Source of the DNA: Exiguobacterium sp. s48
Lineage (GTDB): Bacteria > Bacillota > Bacilli > Exiguobacteriales > Exiguobacteriaceae
Assembly (NCBI RefSeq): GCF_018617395.1
Contig: NZ_JACSKC010000001.1
Location: 1,178,001 to 1,242,000, forward strand
Reading direction: 5' to 3'
DNA: 64,000 nucleotides
The notes beneath the pieces were generated by a model. The model searched no databases. It was not told the DNA's origin and saw only the letters and a list, made by a program, of their open reading frames with translations. The translations under genes were made by a program, and so were the position numbers. Below, in pieces: positions 8,842-18,041 of the stretch (the stretch's first letter is position 1; every line of letters starts with the position of its first letter).

Positions 8842-8871
8842 AAAAGGGTCTTGCCGATGCAAGACCCTTTT
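8842..8871. terminator. bidirectional terminator
   Basis: The arms AAAAGGGTCTTGC and GCAAGACCCTTTT enclose CGAT. It is shared by the usp gene and the convergent 3D-domain gene. Confidence 0.93.
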
Positions 8872-8879
8872 ACTATTGA

Positions 8880-9482
8880 TCACAACACTTTGACCGTGAC
8901 CGTTTTGCGACCGAATTGAATCGCCGCACTATGTGAATACATTAAGATATCGATTTTGTTTCCTTTAATCGCCCCACCCGTATCGGCCGCTGTATACGTG
9001 CCGAGTAACTTACTCCCCACGTAAACTTGAACTTTTGTTCCGAGCGGGATGACGCGTGGGTCAACCGCGATGACGTTGCGTTTTTGAGTACGAACGTTCC
9101 ATCCGAGTGCCGTTTTTCCAGAACAACCTTTGCAATACGGTGTATAAGCAGATGCTTTCATCGTATATGTTTTCACGCTTGCTGGTTTGATTGGTTTAGG
9201 CGCACTCACTGAACGTAAGTTCTTTGTAGGAATCCATCCAGCTTTCCCTTTATAGTTCACACGAATCCAAGCGCCTCGAGAACCCGTCCGTTGAAGACGA
9301 TCACTCGCTGTCATCTTTCCAATCACTCGTGCATTTGATTTCCCTTCAGCATAAATCATCTTCGAACCCGACTTTGTCGCAACATATACTTTCTTAGTTG
9401 CTGCCTCTACTTGTGAAGATGGTAAAGAAAATGCAAATACGGCGATTGCGAGAAGTAAGAGCGTCATGATTTTTTTCAACAT
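8880..9482 (-). CDS. secreted SH3 / 3D-domain protein (muralytic-type)
   Basis: A 200-residue exported protein. A signal peptide (KK, hydrophobic 5-20, cleavage near SQVEA|AT) is followed by a bacterial SH3 domain (about 30-90, GWIPTKNL) and a C-terminal 3D domain (about 105-200) with the conserved aspartates in AVDP, AADTGG and KIDIL, the fold of lytic transglycosylase MltA and B. subtilis YocH. It contains a CKGC pair (YTPYCKGCSG). It is probably a cell-wall hydrolase. The ATG follows AGAGGA. Two WalR-like boxes lie upstream (see the regulatory entry). Confidence 0.88.
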   Translation of the reverse strand: MLKKIMTLLLLAIAVFAFSLPSSQVEAATKKVYVATKSGSKMIYAEGKSNARVIGKMTASDRLQRTGSRGAWIRVNYKGKAGWIPTKNLRSVSAPKPIKPASVKTYTMKASAYTPYCKGCSGKTALGWNVRTQKRNVIAVDPRVIPLGTKVQVYVGSKLLGTYTAADTGGAIKGNKIDILMYSHSAAIQFGRKTVTVKVL

Positions 9483-9850
9483 ACGTTTTTCGTCCTCTCT
9501 TCGTCAATTTGTTTATCCTTTGAGATCGACCCATATGTAACAGGTGATTCATAGCTTTTCAATGAATATTTCGTCCAGATAACTATATGCTGAAATATCC
9601 GTCAGTGCCGTTACACTTCCTGTTCATTTGAGTGACACAAACATTACAAATTGATGTCAAAACGGACGGTTTATCACACGATAAGAGTGATTTGAAACGA
9701 AGTAGAGATATTTATATGAATTTACATCCAATAAATGGTTTATTCATGACGCAAGTATTACAAAACGATGTAAATAAGGCGCCTAATATTACAACAGAGA
9801 AAACCATTGTCCTATTTGAATGATCCTGGATTAGGTAAAAAGACTCAGAA
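9483..9850. other. 370-base intergenic region with imperfect direct repeats
   Basis: No convincing gene is present. The segment 9634-9662 recurs imperfectly at 9748-9776, with about 75 percent identity by eye. Each copy contains TGTAAT plus a second half-site five bases on, read on the minus strand. A possible minus-strand promoter TTGAAA-N17-TACATA (9562-9534) would serve the 3D-domain gene. Confidence 0.6.
9632..9762 (-). promoter_or_regulatory. two WalR-like boxes upstream of the 3D-domain gene
   Basis: On the minus strand TGTAAT-GTTTG-TGTCAC (9648-9632) is one base off the WalR consensus TGTWAH-N5-TGTWAH, and TGTAAT-ACTTG-CGTCAT (9762-9746) is two off. WalKR controls wall hydrolases such as yocH in B. 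subtilis, so the context fits. Binding is inferred only. Confidence 0.4.
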
Positions 9851-9883
9851 AAACCCCACGTCACACAATGTAACGTGGGGTTT
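9851..9883 (-). terminator. terminator of ackA
   Basis: The minus strand reads AAACCCCACGT, an 11-base loop, then ACGTGGGGTTT with A/T-rich flanks, directly after the ackA stop. Confidence 0.88.
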
Positions 9884-9891
9884 GTTTCAAC

Positions 9892-11103
9892 TTATGCGTG
9901 TGCTTCGACAAGGTTTGCGATGCGAACCGTGTCACGAGCGATGACCAATTCTTCGTTTGTTGGGATGATGATGACCTTAACCGGTGAATGCGGGTAGTTG
10001 ATGAACAACTCTTTGCCGCGAGCTCCGTTGTTAAGGGATGGATCCCAGTAGACGCCCATGAATTCGAGACCACGAAGGATACGTTCACGGATGACGTCTG
10101 AGTTCTCACCGACACCTGCTGTGAAGATGATGGCGTCGACACCATTCATTTCAGCCGCATATTGACCGATGTAACCGTGAATACGGTTTGAGAAGATTTT
10201 CAACGAGACTTCTGCACGGTGGTTACCTTCTGCAGCCGCTTGCTCGATGTCACGCAAGTCACTTGAGATACCAGAGAGACCGTATACGCCAGACTCTTTG
10301 TTCATGACGTTCAATACGTCTTCAGCAGATTTTCCTGTTTTTTGCATCAAGAACGGAATGAGGGCCGGGTCCAATGAACCTGAACGTGTTCCCATCGTGA
10401 TTCCTTCAAGAGGTGTGAAGCCCATCGTTGTATCGATTGAACGTCCACCTGCAACTGCCGCGATTGACGCACCGCTACCGAGGTGACAAGAAATCAAACG
10501 TAAGTCTTCAAGCGGACGACCAAGAAGTTCTGCCGCACGCTGTGTGACATACTTGTGGCTCGTTCCGTGGAAACCATACTTACGTACGCCATGTTCCGTA
10601 TAGTATTCATAAGGAAGACTGTACAAGAAGTTCTCTTCAGGCATTGATTGATGGAACGCTGTATCGAATACCGCTACTTGTGGGACATTCGGCAAAATGG
10701 CCTGGAATGCACGAATACCTGTCAAGTTTGGTGGGATATGAAGGGGTCCGAGCTCTGTGAACGACTCGATGTTCTTCATGACTTCGTCGTCGATGACGAC
10801 CGAATCCGCATACAACTCTTTCCCGTGTAACACACGGTGACCTACGCCAGAAATCTCATCGAACGATTGGATGATATCCAATTCGATCAATTTCTCCAAC
10901 GTCAATTCAACCGCTTCTTTGTGCGTGTGAAGTGGTGTAACCACGTTGAACTTCTGTCCTTCACCGTACTTAATTGTAAAAATCGCATCTTCTTTCCCTA
11001 CACGCTCTACAAGTCCGACTGCGAGCAACTCTTCCGTTGGCATCTCGAGTAACTGGAACTTGAGCGATGAACTACCAGCATTGACTGCCATAATTTTCGT
11101 CAT
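9892..11103 (-). CDS. ackA: acetate kinase
   Basis: Acetate kinase interconverts acetyl phosphate plus ADP with acetate plus ATP, closing overflow acetate production. The 403 residues match the family. Visible signatures are [15 protein letters not shown] at the N-terminus, [22 protein letters not shown], the phosphate loop SCHLGSGAS and [10 protein letters not shown] chose ATG 11103 because AGAGGTG lies about six bases before it; the upstream GTG lies within that site. It is transcribed ahead of no other gene and ends in a hairpin; ytxK upstream is separated by 119 bases containing AT-rich promoter-like sequence. Confidence 0.97.
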   Translation of the reverse strand: MTKIMAVNAGSSSLKFQLLEMPTEELLAVGLVERVGKEDAIFTIKYGEGQKFNVVTPLHTHKEAVELTLEKLIELDIIQSFDEISGVGHRVLHGKELYADSVVIDDEVMKNIESFTELGPLHIPPNLTGIRAFQAILPNVPQVAVFDTAFHQSMPEENFLYSLPYEYYTEHGVRKYGFHGTSHKYVTQRAAELLGRPLEDLRLISCHLGSGASIAAVAGGRSIDTTMGFTPLEGITMGTRSGSLDPALIPFLMQKTGKSAEDVLNVMNKESGVYGLSGISSDLRDIEQAAAEGNHRAEVSLKIFSNRIHGYIGQYAAEMNGVDAIIFTAGVGENSDVIRERILRGLEFMGVYWDPSLNNGARGKELFINYPHSPVKVIIIPTNEELVIARDTVRIANLVEAHA

Positions 11104-11222
11104 GTCATACACCTCTTACCTTTCGTTTTAAACGCATATCTTTATCTGTTCAATTTAAAACTGATAACTGTATCATAATGAAGATACTTGATTTTGCATA
11201 CCTTTTTCAAGTATTTTGTCCA

Positions 11223-12116
11223 TTATTTTTGAGTTGTTTTGAACCAATCGTCAATCTGTTTCACCACATTGGCAACTGCTCTGACATCAGTGAATGACGG
11301 AAGTTCCACGAATAGAGCTTGTTTCGGACGTGTGACGCCTTCGCCTACTTTTTGGAGGAGCAATAAGCTTTTCGCATAACGTTCGTCCTTGAACATCGTC
11401 GTCGGAAGCTGAATGACCCCTTTGACGACGGCCTCGCGGTCCATCCATTGTTTTAATTTCCCTTCATCATCCTGTTCAAACAAATTGTTCGGAATGACGA
11501 ATAGTCCGTGCCCACCCGGTTTTGTATGTCGGATTGCCTGTTCCATCATTAGGAAATGTGAATAGGAATGGCCTTCCTCTCGCTTCATGTCATACTCGGC
11601 TGCGACATCATCGTTCGGATAGTATCCGACTGGTAAATCAGCTACGGATAAATCACTCGGCTCGACAAATAAAGGAGCTAGGGCGTCTTGATGGAAATAA
11701 GAAACCGGCTCTTTTAATAAGTTACTGATTGAATAAGATAGGCGAAGTAATAACTCATCCACTTCGACCGCCTGAGCTGTCGCTTCTTTCAACTGAGAGA
11801 GGATTGCGTGTGACAAGGTACCCGTCCCACTTCCAAGGTCAAGCACTGTCGCGCCATCTTTGAGCAGTTTCGTTGCCAAGTATCCCATGAATAAACTGAC
11901 CGCATCCGGCGTCGGTTGATTGTTCGGTGGCAGTTGTGTCGTTTCTTCAAGTACGAGTAGACTGACCACTTTTCGGACATCATCCATTTTCTCGTTTTCG
12001 ATGTCGACATGATCAAACACTTGAACGAGCGCTTCAATCGGTAATACATCTAAGTCTTTGACGAGTTTCTTCGCTTCTTGTTTCCAATCGCGATACAGTT
12101 GTTCAAAACGTTCCAT
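11223..12116 (-). CDS. ytxK: YtxK-type class I SAM-dependent methyltransferase
   Basis: A 297-residue protein with an N-terminal helical part and a methyltransferase domain: the SAM-binding loop DLGSGTGTLSHA near residue 107 and DLPVGYYPND near 170 at the place of the N6-adenine methylase NPPY motif. This resembles the catalytic part of type I restriction HsdM, but there is no specificity or endonuclease gene nearby. The position between ackA and tpx is as in B. subtilis. The substrate is unknown. I chose ATG 12116 because GGAAAGGATG lies seven bases upstream. Confidence 0.9.
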   Translation of the reverse strand: MERFEQLYRDWKQEAKKLVKDLDVLPIEALVQVFDHVDIENEKMDDVRKVVSLLVLEETTQLPPNNQPTPDAVSLFMGYLATKLLKDGATVLDLGSGTGTLSHAILSQLKEATAQAVEVDELLLRLSYSISNLLKEPVSYFHQDALAPLFVEPSDLSVADLPVGYYPNDDVAAEYDMKREEGHSYSHFLMMEQAIRHTKPGGHGLFVIPNNLFEQDDEGKLKQWMDREAVVKGVIQLPTTMFKDERYAKSLLLLQKVGEGVTRPKQALFVELPSFTDVRAVANVVKQIDDWFKTTQK

Positions 12117-12136
12117 TTCGTTCATCCTTTCCATAC

Positions 12137-12165
12137 AAAACCGGCCCCCATAAGAGGACCGGTCG
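12137..12165 (-). terminator. terminator of tpx
   Basis: On the minus strand ACCGGTCC, a seven-base loop and GGGGCCGGTTTT form a G+C-rich hairpin with a short T tract. It separates tpx from ytxK. Confidence 0.65.
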
Positions 12166-12211
12166 GTTCACGTTCTAGTGTAAGCTATTTTAATCAATTT
12201 CGCCAAACGAA

Positions 12212-12700
12212 TCAATTCACTTGTTCGAACGCTTGAAGCGCCGCTTCGAAATCGACCTCATTTGTCATTTCATCCATGTACTCTACGTACTGTACGACTC
12301 CATTTGAATCGACGACAAACACCGAGCGCGCGAGAAGTCGCATTTCCTCAATTAATACACCGTATGCTTTCGCAAATGAGAGATCACGATGGTCAGAGAG
12401 TGTGACCACGTTGTCTAGACCCGAAGCTGAGCACCAACGACGTTGTGCGAATGGGAGGTCGTTCGATACGGTCAAGACTGTTCCACCAAGTGAAGAAGCC
12501 TTCTCATTGAATTCACGCGTTTGTGTATCACATACGCCTGTATCAATGGAAGGAATGACACTGATTAGTTTTTTCCCCGGATAACTCGCTAATGTCACTT
12601 CTTCTAGAGCCGTCGTCAAGACGCGGAAGTCAGGCGCTTGGTCTCCCACTTTCACCGGATTCCCTTGTAGTGTCACGTTGTTCCCTTTAAATGTTGGCAT
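12212..12700 (-). CDS. tpx: thiol peroxidase Tpx (atypical 2-Cys peroxiredoxin)
   Basis: This thioredoxin-dependent peroxidase removes H2O2 and alkyl hydroperoxides in the cytoplasm. The 162 residues show the Tpx-specific active site [12 protein letters not shown] with peroxidatic Cys57 and the resolving Cys90 in RRWCSASG, plus the catalytic Arg in [10 protein letters not shown]. Length and both cysteines are typical. The ATG at 12700 has AAAGGGGATGAGTTC upstream. It is divergent from nadK. Confidence 0.96.
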   Translation of the reverse strand: MPTFKGNNVTLQGNPVKVGDQAPDFRVLTTALEEVTLASYPGKKLISVIPSIDTGVCDTQTREFNEKASSLGGTVLTVSNDLPFAQRRWCSASGLDNVVTLSDHRDLSFAKAYGVLIEEMRLLARSVFVVDSNGVVQYVEYMDEMTNEVDFEAALQAFEQVN

Positions 12701-12787
12701 GAACTCATCCCCTTTATATTAGTTACCTGTTCATCATATCGATGAAATTGAGCCTTTGACAAACTTCCTGCTTTTGGCCCTGTTTCA

Positions 12788-12824
12788 GTTTTCCCTATAT
12801 CGGTCAGGGGAAACACGTTATAAT
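12788..12824 (+). promoter_or_regulatory. nadK promoter overlapped by an inverted repeat
   Basis: A perfect TATAAT lies at 12819-12824. Just upstream, GTTTTCCCT (12788-12796) and AGGGGAAAC (12806-12814) form a 9-base inverted repeat with one mismatch and a 9-base centre. It covers the place of the -35 element, which is itself poor (TATATC). This layout suggests an operator. Confidence 0.5.
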
Positions 12825-12858
12825 GTAGAAGACACCATTGACAAAGGGGATGACTCAG

Positions 12859-13668
12859 ATGAGAAATAACGTCTATTTGTACCATCGTAACGTCAACGAA
12901 TTCACTAAAGAAGTGAAGAAATTAAAAGAAATCGGGGAAAAACACGGGTTCAACATCGTCAATCAGCCGGAAGATGCGAACATCATCGCTGCGGTCGGTG
13001 GAGACGGGGCCTTCTTGCAGGCTGTTCGCTACACAGGTTTTCGTCAGGATGCGATTTATGTAGGATTTGGTCGTGGATTGAACGAGTTTTATTGTGATTT
13101 CGACATACATAAACTCGATGAAATTGATCGCCTCTTCTCAGACAACTCGATGCGAATCGAAGAAGGTCTTGAAGTTCGGAAGTATCCACTTCTCTCGGCA
13201 TCGATTAACGAATCGACACCACTTCTTTGTTTAAATGAAGCTTCAATTAAATCGAGTATCATCAAATCACTCGCAATTGAGGTATACATCGACGATTTAC
13301 ATTTCGAGACATTCCGTGGGGACGGAATGGTCGTGTCGACACCGACTGGATCGACCGCCTACAACAAATCGCTCAGCGGAGCGGTCGTCGATCCGCTCAT
13401 CCCATGTATGCAAGTGAGTGAAATCGCCTCGGTCAACAACAACCGTTACCGCACACTCGGTTCATCATTCATCGTACATGATTCGCGTAAGTTATCACTT
13501 CGTATTGTCGAGGACGGAAACGATTATCCGATTATCGGGATGGACAATGAAGCCCTCAGCTTGAAATATACGGACCGGATCGACATTGAACTCTCGGACA
13601 AAGTCATTAAGACTGTCAAACTTCGGAATAACTCGTTCTGGCATAAAGTGCAACGTTCATTCTTCTAA
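12859..13668 (+). CDS. NAD kinase (PpnKB/NadK2 type)
   Basis: The enzyme phosphorylates NAD to NADP with ATP or polyphosphate. The 269 residues carry GGDG at 47-50, the LNEASI motif near 121 and GDGMVVSTPTGSTAYNKS near 152, the full set for the family. I chose ATG 12859 because AAAGGGG lies nine bases before it, and the N-terminus MRNNVYLYHRN then matches the B. subtilis NadF2 (YtdI) class. The inverted repeat in its promoter suggests regulation. It is monocistronic, convergent with ytcJ. Confidence 0.94.
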   Translation: MRNNVYLYHRNVNEFTKEVKKLKEIGEKHGFNIVNQPEDANIIAAVGGDGAFLQAVRYTGFRQDAIYVGFGRGLNEFYCDFDIHKLDEIDRLFSDNSMRIEEGLEVRKYPLLSASINESTPLLCLNEASIKSSIIKSLAIEVYIDDLHFETFRGDGMVVSTPTGSTAYNKSLSGAVVDPLIPCMQVSEIASVNNNRYRTLGSSFIVHDSRKLSLRIVEDGNDYPIIGMDNEALSLKYTDRIDIELSDKVIKTVKLRNNSFWHKVQRSFF

Positions 13669-13670
13669 AT

Positions 13671-13722
13671 ATGAAAGAGGAGTCACGCATCCCGATTGGA
13701 TGAATGGCTCCTCTCTTTCATT
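13671..13722. terminator. bidirectional terminator between nadK and ytcJ
   Basis: The arms ATGAAAGAGGAG and CTCCTCTCTTTCAT enclose an interrupted inner stem (CATCC/GGATG), with T's on both sides. Confidence 0.85.
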
Positions 13723-15294
13723 TTATGATGTGACCGCTTCTGACTCATAGACAGGCGTTCCTTCAACGACTGTCATGACGAGACGATTTTGCAAAATGTC
13801 TTCCCCTTTTAAGTCAAAGAAATCTTGGTCCCATACTGTAAAGTTCGCGTTGTAACTTTGAATCAATAGTCCGTTTCTTCCGTGTGTCCCCGTCGCCACG
13901 TGCGGTGAATACGTGAAGCTTCGGAGCGCCTCATACATCGAGAGGCGTTCGCTCGGATTTAATGTACTCGACCCGTTGAAGGACTGTCTTGTGACCGCTC
14001 CAAATAGCCCTTTCCGTACGTCGACTGATGAAATCGGGGCATCACTTCCCCCTAATACGAGCGCCCCGGTATTAAGGAGCGACTTGAAACGATATACGTC
14101 TTGTACCCGTTCGTTTCCTAACCGCTCAAACAACATGTCTAAATCGTCTGAGAGAAATACAGGTTGCGCATCAATCAATACGGGGAGCGATTTGATCCGT
14201 TTGATGAGTGAGTCATTTAACAAGGATGCGTGAATGATTCGATCACGCGTCCCTTTCTTAGCAGGATACTTCTCAAGTAAACTGACAAACTGTTCGACCG
14301 CGGCATCACCGATCACATGGGCAGCCACATTCATCCCGTAAGTACGTGCCTTTTTCACCAAGGCTTCAAGATGATCTGGTCGATGTACTTCAATCCCCCG
14401 TTGTCCTCGATCATCTGCGTACGGCGATGACAAGAGTGCGGTACGCCCCCCAAATGAACCATCGACAAACACTTTCATCGCCCCAAAATCAAAACGTTTC
14501 CGTTTTGTCATCGCATCTTGTTGGATGACGCGATCCACTACTTGTTCATGAACAAGTAGGTGTGCCTGGAATGGAATTTCGCTCAGTACATCTTCATACG
14601 CTTGAATCGTCTCGAGCGGATCTCCATGATAAAACAAGTCCTCCGTATGGGCGCCAACGATTCCATTTGCGAATAATGAATCGATTGCCCGACGAAGGGA
14701 AGCGGCATTTTTCTTACGGTTCCCACTCAATTCTTTATATAAGAGGTCTAACGCAGCATCATATAAAACACCGTTCAATTTTCCCTCTTCATCTCGACCA
14801 AGTTTCCCACCTTCGATTACCGTATGATGGATCAGTCCGAGTCGCTCGAGTCCTTTCGAGTTCACGACGGCCACATGACGACAAACACGTTTCAACACGA
14901 CGGGACGGTCGCTAATCACTTCATCAATCATCTCTCGTGTCGGCATGTCACCGAGCAGACGATCGTCAAATCCTTCTGCCACAATCCAATCGTCGTCCGA
15001 ACCCTGTTGTTTCATCGTCTCAAGCAACTCTCGAATGTTTGTCGCTTCACTCGCATCGACACGGTCGAGCGCCTCCCCGTAACCGACGAGATGGATATGT
15101 GAATCGGTGAAAGCAGGATATACACTCTTTCCTTCTAAATTCACAATCTTCTCGATACGACCGGCATATGTACGGCGAAGATGCCCCTCCTCTCCCATCT
15201 TCAAAACACGACCGTGTTCTACAAACATAGAGCGCATCATTTCACCCGGCTTATTCAATGTATAGATATTCCCGTTAACCCATAATGTACCCAT
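13723..15294 (-). CDS. ytcJ: YtcJ-type amidohydrolase
   Basis: A 523-residue metal-dependent hydrolase of the amidohydrolase-3 family. Metal ligands are visible in TDSHIHLVGYG (HxH near residue 65), the region KVFVDGSFGGRTA near 270, AAHVIGDAAVEQ near 320 and GGSDAPISSVD near 435. No signal peptide is present, so it is cytoplasmic. Relatives act on cyclic amides or N-substituted compounds, and the substrate here is unknown. The ATG follows GAGGAATCGTTAG. A hairpin separates it from ezrA upstream on the same strand. Confidence 0.88.
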   Translation of the reverse strand: MGTLWVNGNIYTLNKPGEMMRSMFVEHGRVLKMGEEGHLRRTYAGRIEKIVNLEGKSVYPAFTDSHIHLVGYGEALDRVDASEATNIRELLETMKQQGSDDDWIVAEGFDDRLLGDMPTREMIDEVISDRPVVLKRVCRHVAVVNSKGLERLGLIHHTVIEGGKLGRDEEGKLNGVLYDAALDLLYKELSGNRKKNAASLRRAIDSLFANGIVGAHTEDLFYHGDPLETIQAYEDVLSEIPFQAHLLVHEQVVDRVIQQDAMTKRKRFDFGAMKVFVDGSFGGRTALLSSPYADDRGQRGIEVHRPDHLEALVKKARTYGMNVAAHVIGDAAVEQFVSLLEKYPAKKGTRDRIIHASLLNDSLIKRIKSLPVLIDAQPVFLSDDLDMLFERLGNERVQDVYRFKSLLNTGALVLGGSDAPISSVDVRKGLFGAVTRQSFNGSSTLNPSERLSMYEALRSFTYSPHVATGTHGRNGLLIQSYNANFTVWDQDFFDLKGEDILQNRLVMTVVEGTPVYESEAVTS

Positions 15295-15318
15295 CTAACG
15301 ATTCCTCCTCGATTGAAA

Positions 15319-15359
15319 AAAGATTGACGTCTACGTTTTTCCCGTTTCCGTCAATCTTC
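15319..15359 (-). terminator. terminator of ezrA
   Basis: On the minus strand AAGATTGACG, a 20-base loop and CGTCAATCTT are followed by TTTTTC. Confidence 0.75.
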
Positions 15360-15368
15360 ATGCGTTGT

Positions 15369-17099
15369 TTATTTTTTTAGCAACTCTTGTTGCTCCAATC
15401 CTTTGTCTACCCGTTGACGAATCTCATGTGCTCCATTTTCGTCAAAACGACCGAGCACACGCTCTCCGATTTCGACGGCAGTACCATATTCACCGTGCAG
15501 GAACTTATTTTCCGCAAGTGTCAAGGCGATATGAATCTCATTATCGCGGCGACGGAAGCGGTTTGCGTATTGCAATAACTGTTCCGCATACGTCACTTGA
15601 CGGATCAGTGCATGGACACGGTCACGGAAGTTGTCCATCATCTCTTCGACGTCATGGCTCAGTCCGACGATATACGTCATATTGAATGGTGCCTTATCAA
15701 ACTGTTCATCTAAGGATTGCACACCCTTTTGAAACTGACGCAAATCATTGGATAAATCATTTGGGATGATCGGCATCGCACTCTTCGCTAACAAGCGACG
15801 ATGTGCGGACAATTCTTTCTTCCACGTTTCTAATTTATGACGAACTTCAAGTTCTTCTTTCCGTAACGAATTCGTATCTTCAATGAATCGTTCATGCATG
15901 GCATTGAATTGGTCGAGCGACCGCTTCGCTTCCTGCACTTTGGATTTGATCATACTGTACGGTAACATTTGTGCAACCAGTGCCTGTTCGATATCGAGAA
16001 CGTTTGCCGTAAGGGTTGTCCGTTCACGCTCTAATTGTTCGAACTCCTCACCGACACGGGCATTAATTTCATAATTACTGACGAGTTTGGACATTTCGGT
16101 TTGCAGGTTGTTCATGATTTCAGTGGACTGCAATTCACGCTCTTGAATCGTCGCAAATTCTTTTTTCACGTATTGGCGGGCATCGACCTCAGTACGGAAC
16201 GCTTCGAACAATTGATCGATGTCGGAGCTCAATTGCTGCATATCCTCTTCAAAATGATCGAATTCCAATCGTTCGATTCGAGTCATCAATTCTTCGCGAC
16301 GGTCTTCTGCTTGATCAATTTCTTCCATCAATCCAAGCGGTTCAAGGGCATATCCGTCCATTTGCATTTCTTTATGTCCGGCCCGTAACTGTTGAAGTTG
16401 TTGTTTCAACTCGACTTGAACGGTACGTACGAATTGCGGAATGATTCGAATCAGTTCACGGATATGACCGACTTGGGCCGATAGAGATTGCCCCGTTTCA
16501 AATGCTTCGGAGACTTGACCGATTTGCTTTAAGTTGATCATCTCGCTACGTTTCGCCTCGGCGGCAGCAATTTCTTGTTCCACTAGTGCATAGGTCGGTC
16601 CGAACGCATGATTTTGTGAATTCAACGTTTTACGGAACTGATATAGTTCTTTTTCATCTTGCTTCACAATATCTAAGAGAGACGTGTGATGTGTCGTAAA
16701 CTCATCCATCTCATCGAGCATGGCGTGTACCATCGTCTCGAGTTCTTCAATAAGTTGCTCAGTCGCATTCAGGTCTGCTTTCACTTTCATGAAACGGTAT
16801 TTATCCAAGTCTTCTTCAGCCCGGTATAACGCTTCATCAATTTGACCCGCGTGCACGCTGACCAACTCATCCCAAGATTGATGCCATCGATCAAACTTCT
16901 CTTTCGTTTCCCCTTCCATCGGCCACTGTTTGAATTTCTGGAGCTCGACGGGGATACTTGCGCTAAGCACACTTTGTTTCCTCATGTCCAAGTCGTCTAT
17001 TTTCTGGTAAAAATTCCTTCGGATGAGCATACTTCCCAACATCCCGCCTAATACGACGACGATGATTCCAATGATTAATCCATAAATTCCGTAATCCAT
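15369..17099 (-). CDS. ezrA: septation ring formation regulator EzrA
   Basis: EzrA is a membrane-anchored negative regulator and organiser of FtsZ rings that also links division to PBP1. The 576 residues start with one transmembrane helix (about 5-27, YGLIIGIIVVVLGG) and continue as a long cytoplasmic helical, spectrin-like rod with many heptad-type stretches. Length fits the family (562 in B. subtilis). I chose ATG 17099, preceded by GGAGG at eleven bases; nearer candidates overlap the ribosome binding site. It is divergent from ytsP, as in Bacillus. Low sequence conservation is normal for this family. Confidence 0.92.
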   Translation of the reverse strand: MDYGIYGLIIGIIVVVLGGMLGSMLIRRNFYQKIDDLDMRKQSVLSASIPVELQKFKQWPMEGETKEKFDRWHQSWDELVSVHAGQIDEALYRAEEDLDKYRFMKVKADLNATEQLIEELETMVHAMLDEMDEFTTHHTSLLDIVKQDEKELYQFRKTLNSQNHAFGPTYALVEQEIAAAEAKRSEMINLKQIGQVSEAFETGQSLSAQVGHIRELIRIIPQFVRTVQVELKQQLQQLRAGHKEMQMDGYALEPLGLMEEIDQAEDRREELMTRIERLEFDHFEEDMQQLSSDIDQLFEAFRTEVDARQYVKKEFATIQERELQSTEIMNNLQTEMSKLVSNYEINARVGEEFEQLERERTTLTANVLDIEQALVAQMLPYSMIKSKVQEAKRSLDQFNAMHERFIEDTNSLRKEELEVRHKLETWKKELSAHRRLLAKSAMPIIPNDLSNDLRQFQKGVQSLDEQFDKAPFNMTYIVGLSHDVEEMMDNFRDRVHALIRQVTYAEQLLQYANRFRRRDNEIHIALTLAENKFLHGEYGTAVEIGERVLGRFDENGAHEIRQRVDKGLEQQELLKK

Positions 17100-17336
17100 C
17101 TTTGTCACAACCTCCAAGCCGCTTTCGTGGACTTATGTACCTTTATATAAAAAAAGAAGTATTTTATAAGAATAGATATACCTAATCATATTATAGAACC
17201 AACGATTTGCATAGGTTTTCCAATGGTTTCAGTGGAGATTGTTCATTTTTTCAGAACTTTCTTGCAAGACAAATCCGAATTTTGCGTGTACCATAATGCT
17301 AAATTCTAAAAACATGAAAGATGGAGGGAAATTCAT

Positions 17337-17819
17337 ATGTTCCAAACGACATCGTACTCAGGTGATTTGACTGCCGGTTACGAACTATTAAATAAGCAAC
17401 TTGCCGCTTTACTAGAAGGCGAAACAAATACAGTGGCGAACCTTGCCAACGCCAGCGCATTACTCAACCAATTTTTAGACCGGATCAATTGGGTCGGATT
17501 CTACGTGTCTGATTCAGAAGACAGTCTGATTTTAGGACCATTCCAAGGACTACCGGCTTGTGTTCATATCTCATTTGGTAAAGGGGTATGTGGAACCGCT
17601 GCGGCTACACAAGAAACACAGCTCGTTGCTGATGTACATCAATTCCCAGGACATATCGCTTGTGATGCCGCTTCAAATTCTGAAATCGTCATCCCTCTCG
17701 TGCGTGATGGGAAAACGATCGGTGTGCTCGATATCGACAGCCCTGAATTTGATCGATTCTCAGAAATCGACCGTCAAGGTCTTGAGCGTTTCTGCGAGAC
17801 ATTACTTCGCTATATTTGA
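17337..17819 (+). CDS. ytsP: free methionine-(R)-sulfoxide reductase (GAF domain, YtsP)
   Basis: A 160-residue single GAF domain enzyme that reduces free Met-R-sulfoxide using thioredoxin. The three catalytic cysteines of the fRMsr family are present at 75 (LPACVHI), 85 (KGVCGTAA) and 109 (HIACDAAS), with the following SNSEIVIP and VLDIDSPE motifs. The ATG follows GATGGAGGGAAATTCAT. It sits between ezrA and rpsD as in Bacillus; the rpsD promoter begins at its stop codon. Confidence 0.94.
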   Translation: MFQTTSYSGDLTAGYELLNKQLAALLEGETNTVANLANASALLNQFLDRINWVGFYVSDSEDSLILGPFQGLPACVHISFGKGVCGTAAATQETQLVADVHQFPGHIACDAASNSEIVIPLVRDGKTIGVLDIDSPEFDRFSEIDRQGLERFCETLLRYI

Positions 17820-17848
17820 TTGACAAGCAATTCGATTCATCGTATACT
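17820..17848 (+). promoter_or_regulatory. strong SigA promoter of rpsD
   Basis: A perfect TTGACA (17820-17825), a 17-base spacer and TATACT (17843-17848). Transcription should start near 17855. Confidence 0.92.
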
Positions 17849-17854
17849 CATCTT

Positions 17855-18041
17855 TGTGCATGAAATGACGATAGCAGTCATAGACAAACGTATCCACCTT
17901 TCGGGCCTCGACTTAGTCGGAGGGGCATCTCGTAGCTTCGCTATCAAGTGAAGGTGCTTGTACCTTGAAAGGGGCGTTACTCGTCTTTGACACCGTTGTT
18001 CTTTTGTGCAAAATACATGAACAACAAGGAGGAGTCCAATC
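17855..18041 (+). ncRNA. rpsD 5' leader (S4 autoregulatory RNA)
   Basis: About 187 untranslated bases separate the promoter from the rpsD ATG. They hold several local complementarities, such as CCTCGACTTAGTCGGAGG at 17926-17943 and a region pairing around TTGTTC and GAACAA before the ribosome binding site. In B. subtilis, S4 binds such a leader and represses its own translation. The structure here is inferred from position and length, not folded computationally. Confidence 0.6.

Noticed and set aside
9632-9823. 63-codon ORF upstream of the 3D-domain gene with an internal repeated peptide MTQxLQxDV
   Set aside because: The peptide repeat simply reflects the DNA direct repeat. It has no ribosome binding site, and the sequence is better explained as control DNA.
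11103-11222. cre site upstream of ackA, expected from Bacillus
   Set aside because: The best match, TGAAAAAGGTATGC, has three mismatches; I do not call it.
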